In this document: piece by piece, positions 32,013-39,746 of the stretch
Numbering within the stretch: position 1 is the stretch's first letter
How the letters are laid out: each line of letters opens with the position of its first letter
NCBI RefSeq assembly: GCF_014879935.1
Contig: NZ_JACSRD010000137.1
Span: 1-64,000 of the forward strand
From: Prosthecobacter sp.
Lineage (GTDB): Bacteria > Verrucomicrobiota > Verrucomicrobiia > Verrucomicrobiales > Verrucomicrobiaceae
Direction of reading: 5' to 3'
Length of the DNA: 64,000 nt
Made by a program: the position numbers and the translations under genes
Notes under the pieces: generated by a model
Seen by the model: the letters and a program-made list of their open reading frames with translations, nothing else
What the model was told of the DNA's origin: nothing
Databases searched by the model: none

Positions 32013-33751
32013 CACTGCGCAAGAGGCATTTCGCAGATTGCGAGTGTCCCGCCGCGCGCCACATCCAGCGGCTGGAAGGTCAGCGCCGCGCCGAGGGCGT
32101 CCGCCCGCTGGCGCAGCAGATGAAGTCCCATGCCCCGTTTGCGGGTGCGTGATCCTGGGTCAAAAGTGTTCCCGTCGTTGGCCACTTCAAGCCGTAACAC
32201 ACGACGGTCATGCATCAGGCTGATGGCCACCCATGTCCCTCCCCCATGCTTCGCAGCGTTGGTCGCCAGCTCCTGCGCAATACGGTAAATCTGCGCGGCC
32301 TCCTGCGGCTTCAGCATTTCCGACACATCCTCGCACGAAAGACGGCAGGACACATTGAAACCGCGTTCCAGGAACTTCCGCAGATCCTCCAAGGCCTCCG
32401 GCAGCTCCTGCGCACCGACCACCACCGGAGCGAGACCACGCGCATAACCCCGCGCCACCTCTGTCGCCTCCGCGAGTTCGCGTGCCACCATCGCGGCAAG
32501 GGCCGCCTGGGGATGTTTTGCCGACTCCAGGCTCGCGCCCAGCACGCCGCACTTCAACTGCGCCGCCGCGAGCCGCTGGCACACATCATCATGCAGGTCC
32601 CGGCCGATGCGGCGCCTTTCATTCTCCGCCGCTTCCAGAAGGTGCCGCTCCATGTCCTTTTCCGCGGTGATCACCGCGGCCACGCCAGCCACCTGCAGGA
32701 TGTCTTCTTCCCCATGACGCGTGGTGGAGAACCCGCGGCACCGCAGCCACTCCGTGCGCCCGTCCACCTGCAGGCGCAGCGCCACCTCCATCTCTCCCGG
32801 CTCGCGCCGCAGTTGACGCAGCAGACTCAAAGCCGGACGCACGTCCTCGCGCGGCAGCGACTTCAGCCAGTCCCAACGATGCGACATCAGCCGGCTGGCT
32901 GGCCTTCCAAACAGCGTTTCATACGCCTTGTTCACGTAAATCGGCTCGCCATCGGGTGGAGCCACCCAGAACAGGTCGCGCATGTTCGAGGCGATCTGGC
33001 TGAAACGCCATTCGGAATCCTTCAGGCGGTGGGCCGCCTCCTCGATGCTTTTGGAAATGATCGCGAGTTCGTCATCCCCGGGAATCGGCCCCGCCACATT
33101 CTCATCCGGTCCGATGTGACGTGTCTGCTCCACGATCAAGGCCACGCGTTCCGTCACCAGCAGCCGCAGCAGCGACCACAGAAGCAGGCAGCCGCCGGAA
33201 AGCAGGCAGGCCTGCACCAGCGACTCGTGCCATGCGTGGTTAACGGCCGCGGCAAAGACTGCCTTCAAATCGTACTCCAGCACCACCAGCCCCTGCTTCA
33301 TCTCCCCTTTCACATCCATGAACGGGAAGATGGCCGTCAGCCTCCCGCTGCGGAAATCCTCTGCTATCGCGCCTTCCGACTTCTTTTTCGCCTCGCGGAT
33401 CAAATGCGGCGAGATCGCCAGCGGACTGTCCCACAACGACATTCCCCGCCACTGCTTCTGCGTGGCATTGCGGATGATGTCCTCGCCATCGGTGATCACT
33501 CCCAGCATCAGATCCGGCTGCACGGACGCATAGCTGATCGCCAGATCCGCGGATTGAGGGAGGCCGCGCCGGAAGAAGTGCTGTGCCAGGCTCGCCAGCC
33601 GGGTCCCCTCCTGGTAAGCCTCGATCCGCACCTGCTGCACGCGCGATTCCACATCCCGTTTGTACTGGCGAGCGATGCTCATGCCGACCAGCACGAGGCC
33701 GAAGCCGAACATCAGCGCCGAAAGCCGGAACTGCAGCGTGTTAAAGCTCAT
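32012..33751 (-). CDS. Membrane sensor histidine kinase with PAS domain (NarX/DegS-type, HisKA_3)
   Basis: This 579-residue protein has TM1 at about 8-27, a periplasmic sensor of ~150 residues and TM2 at about 179-200. A HAMP-like linker follows, then a PAS domain at about 255-370 (IASNMRDLFWVAPPDGEPIYV). The HisKA_3 dimerisation box ERRRIGRDLHDDVCQRLA has phosphoacceptor H387. The HATPase domain is at about 485-575 (N-box ELATNAAKHG, G-box RGMGLHLLRQRA). ATG 33751 is preceded by GGGAGG and overlaps the binding-protein stop as ATGA. The translational coupling indicates that a periplasmic ligand-binding protein works with the sensor. It should phosphorylate the downstream NarL-type regulator. 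Confidence 0.92.
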   Translation of the reverse strand: MSFNTLQFRLSALMFGFGLVLVGMSIARQYKRDVESRVQQVRIEAYQEGTRLASLAQHFFRRGLPQSADLAISYASVQPDLMLGVITDGEDIIRNATQKQWRGMSLWDSPLAISPHLIREAKKKSEGAIAEDFRSGRLTAIFPFMDVKGEMKQGLVVLEYDLKAVFAAAVNHAWHESLVQACLLSGGCLLLWSLLRLLVTERVALIVEQTRHIGPDENVAGPIPGDDELAIISKSIEEAAHRLKDSEWRFSQIASNMRDLFWVAPPDGEPIYVNKAYETLFGRPASRLMSHRWDWLKSLPREDVRPALSLLRQLRREPGEMEVALRLQVDGRTEWLRCRGFSTTRHGEEDILQVAGVAAVITAEKDMERHLLEAAENERRRIGRDLHDDVCQRLAAAQLKCGVLGASLESAKHPQAALAAMVARELAEATEVARGYARGLAPVVVGAQELPEALEDLRKFLERGFNVSCRLSCEDVSEMLKPQEAAQIYRIAQELATNAAKHGGGTWVAISLMHDRRVLRLEVANDGNTFDPGSRTRKRGMGLHLLRQRADALGAALTFQPLDVARGGTLAICEMPLAQ

Positions 33752-34734
33752 CGCCCGCCTCCCTTCACAAAGCCAGCATTCAGGAGAACTTCTGTCCGCA
33801 CATCCCCCGTCAAAAGCCCCGCTTCGGCCATCTCCGCTGCCATTTTGCGCAGACACTTCACCAGTTCGCCGGTCTCTGGATCCATCAGCCGCTGGTTTTC
33901 TTCCGCCGTGGGAAAATGGATCAAGCTCAACGTCCTGCCCCACTGCGCCGGGGTCAGGCCTTCACGCCGCAGGATCGCATCCAGGCCGCTGCTGTCGCCC
34001 GCCTCCCGAAAATCCGTGACGAGACGCAGATGCGCCTCCACCAGCAGCCGGATCGCCTCCGCATGCGCGTCAATGGCTTCCTCCCGGACAACGAGCACCC
34101 GGGTCAATTCCAGACCCGCCTGGCTCGAATCAAACAAGACGGCGGCTCCTTTGTCCTTCAAGCGCGTGCACCATGGATCAGACGTAACCACAGCGTCGAG
34201 ATTGTCCGCCACAAAGGCCGACTCGGTCTCCGCCAGATTCAGCGGCACACGCTCCACATCGCTCAACATCATCCGATTCTCCCGCAACGCACGCATCAGC
34301 AGGTATTCGCCGCCGGATCGCAGCTCCACCCCCACACGCTTTCCCCGCAAGTCCGGCACTCCCTTCAAAAGCGGCCGGGCGAGAACGGCGTCCGACCCTT
34401 TCGACACTCCCAGGATCAACACCGCCCGAGGCCGGGCACCGTCCGCCTCCAGCCGCAGCAATTCATCCAGCGACACCACCGCCGCGTCCACCACACGCTT
34501 CCGGAAAGCCCCGGCTACCGCCGTCGGCCATGACATCTCCACGAAATTGATGCGGGTGGCGTTCGAACGTGCCGCCTGCCCGCCCATCAGCAGCGCCTCC
34601 ATCCCCGGCCACACCGTCACCGCCACCGTGAACGGCCGCTCATCCCTCGAAGCCGGCCAGAACATCGCCGCCACGCACAGCACCAGCCCCACGAGCACGG
34701 TTGGAAGAATCTGTTGCTTCGCGGAAGGTTTCAT
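33748..34734 (-). CDS. Periplasmic/lipid-anchored substrate-binding protein, NMT1/SsuA-like
   Basis: This 328-residue protein has an N-terminal membrane anchor or signal (LPTVLVGLVLCVAAMFWPA). It has the fold signature of nitrate/sulfonate/taurine-type binding proteins: VAVTVWPGMEALLMGG, FVEMSWPTAVAGAFRKRVVDAAVVSLDE, LRGKRVGVELRSGGEYLLMRAL, LDAVVTSDPWCTRL. GAGGAG upstream of ATG 34734 is a good Shine-Dalgarno. No permease or ATPase is encoded nearby. Instead the gene overlaps the histidine-kinase gene, so the protein probably presents a small organic or anionic ligand to the sensor and does not feed an ABC transporter. The ligand is unknown. Confidence 0.85.
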   Translation of the reverse strand: MKPSAKQQILPTVLVGLVLCVAAMFWPASRDERPFTVAVTVWPGMEALLMGGQAARSNATRINFVEMSWPTAVAGAFRKRVVDAAVVSLDELLRLEADGARPRAVLILGVSKGSDAVLARPLLKGVPDLRGKRVGVELRSGGEYLLMRALRENRMMLSDVERVPLNLAETESAFVADNLDAVVTSDPWCTRLKDKGAAVLFDSSQAGLELTRVLVVREEAIDAHAEAIRLLVEAHLRLVTDFREAGDSSGLDAILRREGLTPAQWGRTLSLIHFPTAEENQRLMDPETGELVKCLRKMAAEMAEAGLLTGDVRTEVLLNAGFVKGGGR

Positions 34735-34833
34735 GGCGGCAGCTCCTCGGCCGTACTCGGCTCATGAGTCGCAGAGATCAAGTCGGCAAACCTTCGTTCC
34801 TGCCCGCACCGGCGGCCGCCCCCGTCTATCTGC

Positions 34834-34862
34834 TTGCACAAATCTCACGACCAGCCTAGAGA
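34834..34862 (+). promoter_or_regulatory. Possible sigma-70 promoter of tRNA-Val
   Basis: TTGCAC (34834-34839) and TAGAGA (34857-34862) are separated by exactly 17 bp and lie 48 bp before the tRNA. The -35 is good and the -10 is weak (3/6). Confidence 0.3.
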
Positions 34863-34909
34863 CCCGGACGCAAGAACAAGCCGGGGTTTCACAGCCCTTC
34901 CCTGCATCT

Positions 34910-34984
34910 GCGTGGATAGCTCAGTGGTAGAGCGGCTCGTTTACACCGAGTTGGTCGGGGGTTCGAATCCCTCTCCGCGCACCA
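34910..34984 (+). tRNA. tRNA-Val (anticodon TAC), CCA encoded
   Basis: A full cloverleaf is readable. The acceptor GCGTGGA pairs with TCCGCGC (one G-T). The D-arm is GCTC AGTGGTA GAGC. The anticodon stem GCTCG/CGAGT encloses loop TTTACAC with anticodon TAC at 34942-34944. The T-arm is GGGGG TTCGAAT CCCTC, followed by discriminator A and an encoded CCA at 34982-34984. It reads GUA and other GUN valine codons. Confidence 0.97.
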
Positions 34985-35000
34985 GATGCCGATTGGAGAC

Positions 35001-38000
35001 TTACCGGCTCACGTGAAGCCACTTCACGGCCTCCATGCCACTGGCGAGCTCTTTCACGCGGATCTCCCACGTTCCAGGCTCCTCATTCGGAGCGATGTCG
35101 AGGGACAGTTGCACGAGGCCATTCTCCGCCGCGTAGAACCCGGTGCCTTCGGTCGTCCTGCCACTCGCATCGCGGATGTCCACCCGCATGGGTATCACCG
35201 CCTTTGTTGGTGCTTCCTGAGTCGTTGTGATGCCAGCGCTGATTTTGACCTGGTTGCCGACCGTCGCCGTTCCCGGCACTTCGAGCTTCATTCCGAGGAG
35301 CGGCTTTGAGGTGATCATGAAGATCCGGCCGTCGCAGGGCCCCAGTTCGACCGGCCAGTTCAGCACTCCGTCGTCCCCCCGTTTCGGAACGATGAACTGA
35401 GTGCCCGTCAGCTCATACACGTTTGCAGACTCGCCCTTCACACTCACCACCCCCTTGGATGGCCGGCCGTTTTCCATCACCAAGCCATGCTGGCCCACGT
35501 AGCTGCCGTATTCGCGTTGGTCGTTCACGACGAAGACATAGGTCGCATCGCCAAACTTCCGGGTGCGAACGATGATCTCGGGATTGTCGCACGTCGCCTT
35601 CTGCGGCAGTCCGAATCCGCCGAGCGTCTTGGCCAGTTCCAGCACCTTGCCCTTGTCCTCGGCCGCCTTTTTTTCGCGTTTGAAGCTTTGAATGGTGAAG
35701 TCGGCCTTCAAACCCGGGCACAGGAACTCATCCGCGACGATCTTGCCGCCCTTCTTCTGCCAGTCGGCGATGCGGGCGACGACAGACTTCGTCAGCACAT
35801 CGCAATACGGCATGACCAGCACCTTGCGGCCGCTCAGACCGCTCTTCGTGAGCAAGGTCTCCTCATAAAGAATGTCCGTCTGCACGTGCGCATGCTGCAG
35901 GGCCAGCCAAACGTCCGCCTCCCAGCCGTTGTTCGAGCCGTAACCGCCGCGCCGCGCGAACATCTGCGAAGTGAAGCTCTCCAGGAACGCCACCTCGCTG
36001 CGTTCGTCAGGAATCGCCATCAGCGTCGGCCCAAGCGGCTCGATCACGTCATGAATGAGCTGTTTCAAAACCGGTGCGGTATTTGGATTCGTGAAACGAT
36101 AACCGCCCGGGCTGTCCGTCTGCACCAGCGACTGCCAGCCGTGATACATGATTCCCTGGATCGGTCGTGCGATCTTCGTCCACAGCGCTTCCTTCAGATG
36201 CATTGGCGCAATCGTGATGTAAGCGGCCTCAGGATCGTGGTCCTCCCACGCCACGACTTCACCCGGCGCCTTGCTGCCCATCGGTGCCGTTTGTGAGCGA
36301 TACCAGATGAGCTGTGTCATCTTCATCACACGCTGGCGTTTGCCGCTCGCCTCGCTCATCGCGAAGAGCTGGTCGGCACACATGCCGATCTTCTGCGGAT
36401 CGGGATAGGTATAGGTCCAGTGCGAGATCACATCCACACCACCGCCCGCGCCGCTGATGCTCGGCTGCCGCACCGCCGGATCGAAGAACGTCCACACCCG
36501 GCTCGCCGTGCTCTTGATGCCGCGATGGAGCGACGTGTGCAGGTTGTTCCAGCCGTCACCCACCGTCCAGAACCAGCGCAGGTATTTCAAAATGGGATGA
36601 TCATCCGCAATGACACGATCCGCCGGGAAATCCTTCAACTTCGTCCAGTCCACGCCCCCCTTCGTCGCGATCTCGGCAGGAATGTCCGCATTGGCAAACT
36701 TCCTGTAAGCCTCCACATCGACCGGGTTGAAGCTCACCTGGCTGCTATCGCGCACCTCCGTGTCGATCAGCGTCGTCGTGAACGCGGGATGATCACCATA
36801 CGCCTTCCCCACGCTCATGCCCACCACTTGGAAAAACGACGCGAAATCCGGCAGCGACGCGCAGATGTCCTGACGCGTGTAAGGCTTCCCGTCACGTCCG
36901 ACACGCAGGTTCTTCGCGTCCGACTCGAGAAACCGGCTCGGTGACAGGCTGGCGACGACTTCGAGGCCGTTCGCGAGCGCCTCATCGAGCATCGAGCGAT
37001 TCTTCGCGATGACTTCCGGCTTTGCAGGCGGCGAAACTTTCTTTTGCTGCCACATCTCGCCGTAGTCCGCGCCGAGCCCGATGAAATGTGTGAAGCCGAT
37101 GTCCTTCAGCCGCGCGATCTCGCTGCCGCTCGCTCCCCACATGATCACAGGCATGCGCACCGGCATGCGCGGCACGATTTTCAACGCCGCATTCTGCTCC
37201 GTCGCATAGCCGCCGCTTTCAAAACGAGCGCGCAGGTCGTAGTCGCCCGCCTTCAGCGCCGTGTTCAGCGTGTATCGCGCTGTGAAAGCTTTTCCTGCTG
37301 CCAAATCGGGCACGATGAAGCTCTCCGTCTTGCCGCCGAGGCTCACCTTCAGCGCCGCACCCTTCATCGTCTCGCGTTTCAGGTTCGTCACGACGATGTC
37401 GATTGGCTTCGCCGTCTCCATGCGACGCCAAACCGACCTCGTCGCCGCGATCTGCATCGCCACGCGCTCGAAGCTCAGCACACCCTCGCAGATGCGCACC
37501 TCGTCGATGAAGCCTGGAAACCCGCCGTAGTTGCTGCCCAGCCGGTCACCGATGCTCAGCGCCTTCACGCCTGGCGTCACCGCTCCAAAGCCCGCCAGCT
37601 TCCCGCCGCCGAGCGCCACGCCGTCGCGATAAAACTTCCCCTCACCCGCGCCATCATACGTGAAGGCCACATGCTGCCACTCCTCACCCATCTTGAACGG
37701 CAGCGAATAAATCTGCTTCGACTCCGCACCGAAACCCAGCGTCACAAACATCCGCCGCATGCCGCCTTTGTCCGCCTCGCCGATCTGCCACTGGTAGTCC
37801 GTGTGATCAACATACTTCTTGTCGAGCAGGAAGCAGCGCAGCTCCGGTTTGAACTCCGCCTTCGCCCTGATCCACATCTCCAGCGTGAACGCCCCTTTCG
37901 GCGACAGCTTCGGCTTCGCCGCCGTCACCGCTCCATGCCGCTTGTCCTGCACCGGAAACCCCGGAAACGCTTCCAGCCCGCCATCGAATTTGCCCTTCGA

Positions 38001-38210
38001 GCTCAACACCGCGCCTTGCAGCGTCAGATCGTTCCCCTTGCCCGAAGCATCCTTCAAAGCCGCCTCACCATCGAACTTCCAATACCCCAGCACATGCGCG
38101 CCCGTGGCATCTTCCTTCGAATAACCCCTCTCCCAGGTCTCCTGAAGCGCAAACGCGGACAACGGCAGACACAAAACACCAAGGAGAATAAGTCGGGACG
38201 GTTGAAACAT
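35001..38210 (-). CDS. Exported LamG/TIM-barrel glycosidase-like protein (1,069 aa)
   Basis: A signal peptide (ILLGVLCLPLSAFA) is followed by a LamG/concanavalin-like domain at about 38-245 (HVLGYWKFDGEAALKDASG ... GFIDEVRI). An Ig-like linker spans about 260-345. A TIM-barrel region at about 350-720 starts VRMPVIMWGASGSEIARLKDIG. A Rossmann-like beta-galactosidase trimerisation-type domain (GLSGRKVLVMPYCDVLTKS) and a C-terminal beta-sandwich follow. The set resembles verrucomicrobial polysaccharide-acting proteins. I cannot place the two catalytic acids, so substrate and even activity are uncertain. The minus-strand gene lies alone after the convergently read tRNA; GGTGAG 3 bases before the ATG is a weak, badly spaced SD. 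Confidence 0.75.
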   Translation of the reverse strand: MFQPSRLILLGVLCLPLSAFALQETWERGYSKEDATGAHVLGYWKFDGEAALKDASGKGNDLTLQGAVLSSKGKFDGGLEAFPGFPVQDKRHGAVTAAKPKLSPKGAFTLEMWIRAKAEFKPELRCFLLDKKYVDHTDYQWQIGEADKGGMRRMFVTLGFGAESKQIYSLPFKMGEEWQHVAFTYDGAGEGKFYRDGVALGGGKLAGFGAVTPGVKALSIGDRLGSNYGGFPGFIDEVRICEGVLSFERVAMQIAATRSVWRRMETAKPIDIVVTNLKRETMKGAALKVSLGGKTESFIVPDLAAGKAFTARYTLNTALKAGDYDLRARFESGGYATEQNAALKIVPRMPVRMPVIMWGASGSEIARLKDIGFTHFIGLGADYGEMWQQKKVSPPAKPEVIAKNRSMLDEALANGLEVVASLSPSRFLESDAKNLRVGRDGKPYTRQDICASLPDFASFFQVVGMSVGKAYGDHPAFTTTLIDTEVRDSSQVSFNPVDVEAYRKFANADIPAEIATKGGVDWTKLKDFPADRVIADDHPILKYLRWFWTVGDGWNNLHTSLHRGIKSTASRVWTFFDPAVRQPSISGAGGGVDVISHWTYTYPDPQKIGMCADQLFAMSEASGKRQRVMKMTQLIWYRSQTAPMGSKAPGEVVAWEDHDPEAAYITIAPMHLKEALWTKIARPIQGIMYHGWQSLVQTDSPGGYRFTNPNTAPVLKQLIHDVIEPLGPTLMAIPDERSEVAFLESFTSQMFARRGGYGSNNGWEADVWLALQHAHVQTDILYEETLLTKSGLSGRKVLVMPYCDVLTKSVVARIADWQKKGGKIVADEFLCPGLKADFTIQSFKREKKAAEDKGKVLELAKTLGGFGLPQKATCDNPEIIVRTRKFGDATYVFVVNDQREYGSYVGQHGLVMENGRPSKGVVSVKGESANVYELTGTQFIVPKRGDDGVLNWPVELGPCDGRIFMITSKPLLGMKLEVPGTATVGNQVKISAGITTTQEAPTKAVIPMRVDIRDASGRTTEGTGFYAAENGLVQLSLDIAPNEEPGTWEIRVKELASGMEAVKWLHVSR

Positions 38211-38263
38211 GGCTCACCAATACGAAGCCGGGCGACGGATTCGCTCAGCGAAGCCGAGCTGAA

Positions 38264-39304
38264 CTACGTCTTCACCGCCCAACGCAGCTTCGCTGGTGCA
38301 GCGCGTGGATTGTCACGTGTTTCTTGAGGTGAAGAGCGGATCACCTCGTCGTTCGTCGCGCTGAACACGCCACCTCGCAAACCATCACGAAAAAGGTGCT
38401 TCACACGGCGGTCTTCGCCGGAGTGGAAGGTCAAAATGGCCACGCGAGCACCGGGGCGCAGACAATTCGGCAGTTGATGCAGAAACGTGTCGAGCGCGGT
38501 GAATTCCTCGTTCACGGCGATGCGCAGGGCCTGGAAGACCCGGCGCACGGTGGCCTCGCGTTCTTCGTCATCGACGCGATGCGGCAGGGCGCGACGCACG
38601 GCCTCGGTCAATGAGCGCGTTGTCGCATGATCCGTTCCAGCGAGTGCCTCCGCGAGCAATGCAGCGTGACGTTCGTCGGCATTTTCTTCGAAGATCGTCT
38701 TCAGCTTGGCGGCGGAGAGCTTTTGCAGCAGGTCGCTGGCGGAGACGCCACGCTGAGGATTCATGCGCATGTCGAGCGGGCCGTCGTGTTTGAAGCTGAA
38801 ACCGCGGGCGGGATTGTCGAACTGCATCGAGGAGCAGCCGAGATCGGCCAGCAAGACGTCCACGCCATCACTCCAGCCGAGTTCAGCAAGCGCTCTTGGC
38901 AAGCCAGCGAAGTTCATGCGCTTCACGACGAGCGCGGACTCCTCGCAGCCACCAGCACGCAGTCGCGCCTCGGTCCGGACGATCTCGATGGGATCTTGAT
39001 CGAGCGCGAGCAGCGTGCCGCCCGGTTGCACCGCTTTCAGCAACGCACTGGCGTGGCCGCCATAGCCGAGCGTGCAATCCACGGCACGTTCACCGGGCTG
39101 CGGGGCGAGGATTTGCATGATTTCCGGCAAAAGGATCGGCACATGCTGCCCCGCAGGCGTTTTGCCGGACGCGCGCACCTTTGCGATGGTCTCGGCGTAG
39201 CGCTCGGGATTCAGCTCCTTGTATTTATCCTCAAAACGACGCGGGTTCTTGCCCGAGTAGCGCGGACGACGGCGATGCGGCGTTGGAGTTTCCGCTTCGC
39301 TCAC
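38264..39304 (-). CDS. rsmH: 16S rRNA (cytosine(1402)-N(4))-methyltransferase RsmH
   Basis: This 346-residue enzyme methylates N4 of C1402 in the 16S rRNA P-site region using SAM. Motif I is VDCTLGYGGHASALL, followed by LLALDQDP. The family block DVLLADLGCSSMQFD then GFSFKHDGPLDMRMN is present, as is the C-terminal VAILTFHSGEDRRVKHLF. A basic N-terminal extension of about 50 residues (PHRRRPRYSGKNPRRFEDKY) precedes the usual start HVPILLPEI. Translation begins with GTG 39304, overlapping the MazG-like gene stop as GTGA. It is normally the second gene of the division/cell-wall (mra) cluster; here no ftsL or ftsI follows, so it has left that cluster. Confidence 0.95.
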   Translation of the reverse strand: MSEAETPTPHRRRPRYSGKNPRRFEDKYKELNPERYAETIAKVRASGKTPAGQHVPILLPEIMQILAPQPGERAVDCTLGYGGHASALLKAVQPGGTLLALDQDPIEIVRTEARLRAGGCEESALVVKRMNFAGLPRALAELGWSDGVDVLLADLGCSSMQFDNPARGFSFKHDGPLDMRMNPQRGVSASDLLQKLSAAKLKTIFEENADERHAALLAEALAGTDHATTRSLTEAVRRALPHRVDDEEREATVRRVFQALRIAVNEEFTALDTFLHQLPNCLRPGARVAILTFHSGEDRRVKHLFRDGLRGGVFSATNDEVIRSSPQETRDNPRAAPAKLRWAVKT

Positions 39305-39645
39305 AGTTCGTTGTATTTGGCGTTGGAACCGCGTGCCTTCGCCACGGGATAGCGCTTCTCATTGCGCTCGATCTTGTCCAGCATCGCCTGGCCGAGATCG
39401 ACGCCGAGATTGCTGGCCAGTTCAAACAGCAGGATGCCCACATCGGCCATCTCGTCCTTCAACTCCGGCATTTTGTCCTTCACGCGCTGCTCGATCTGCC
39501 CCGGCTGCTGCCAGACAAAGTGCTGCAGCAACTCCCCCGCCTCGGCGGTGATGGCGACGGCCATTTCCTTCGGATTGTGAAACTGCATCCAGTCCCGGGC
39601 GTCGCGAAACGCGCAGATGCGTTGGGTGATGTGTTCGATGGTCAT
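39301..39645 (-). CDS. MazG-like nucleotide pyrophosphohydrolase
   Basis: This 114-residue all-alpha NTP-PPase resembles the short MazG/dCTPP1 (RS21-C6) family. The metal-binding helices read AVAITAEAGELLQHF (E..E) and MPELKDEMADVGILLFELA (E..D), the ExxE plus ExxD pattern that binds Mg2+. It hydrolyses (d)NTPs to (d)NMP and PPi, a house-cleaning role. It is upstream of and overlaps rsmH by GTGA, so the two are co-translated. No strong Shine-Dalgarno precedes ATG 39645. Confidence 0.9.
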   Translation of the reverse strand: MTIEHITQRICAFRDARDWMQFHNPKEMAVAITAEAGELLQHFVWQQPGQIEQRVKDKMPELKDEMADVGILLFELASNLGVDLGQAMLDKIERNEKRYPVAKARGSNAKYNEL

Positions 39646-39746
39646 GCCGCATCATGCGACGCAATTCTTAGAGGGCAACGATTTGCAGACAGGCGGCGTG
39701 GTCCTTGACAGGAAAAATCCAGGAGACGTGAGTACTGTTCAGCATC

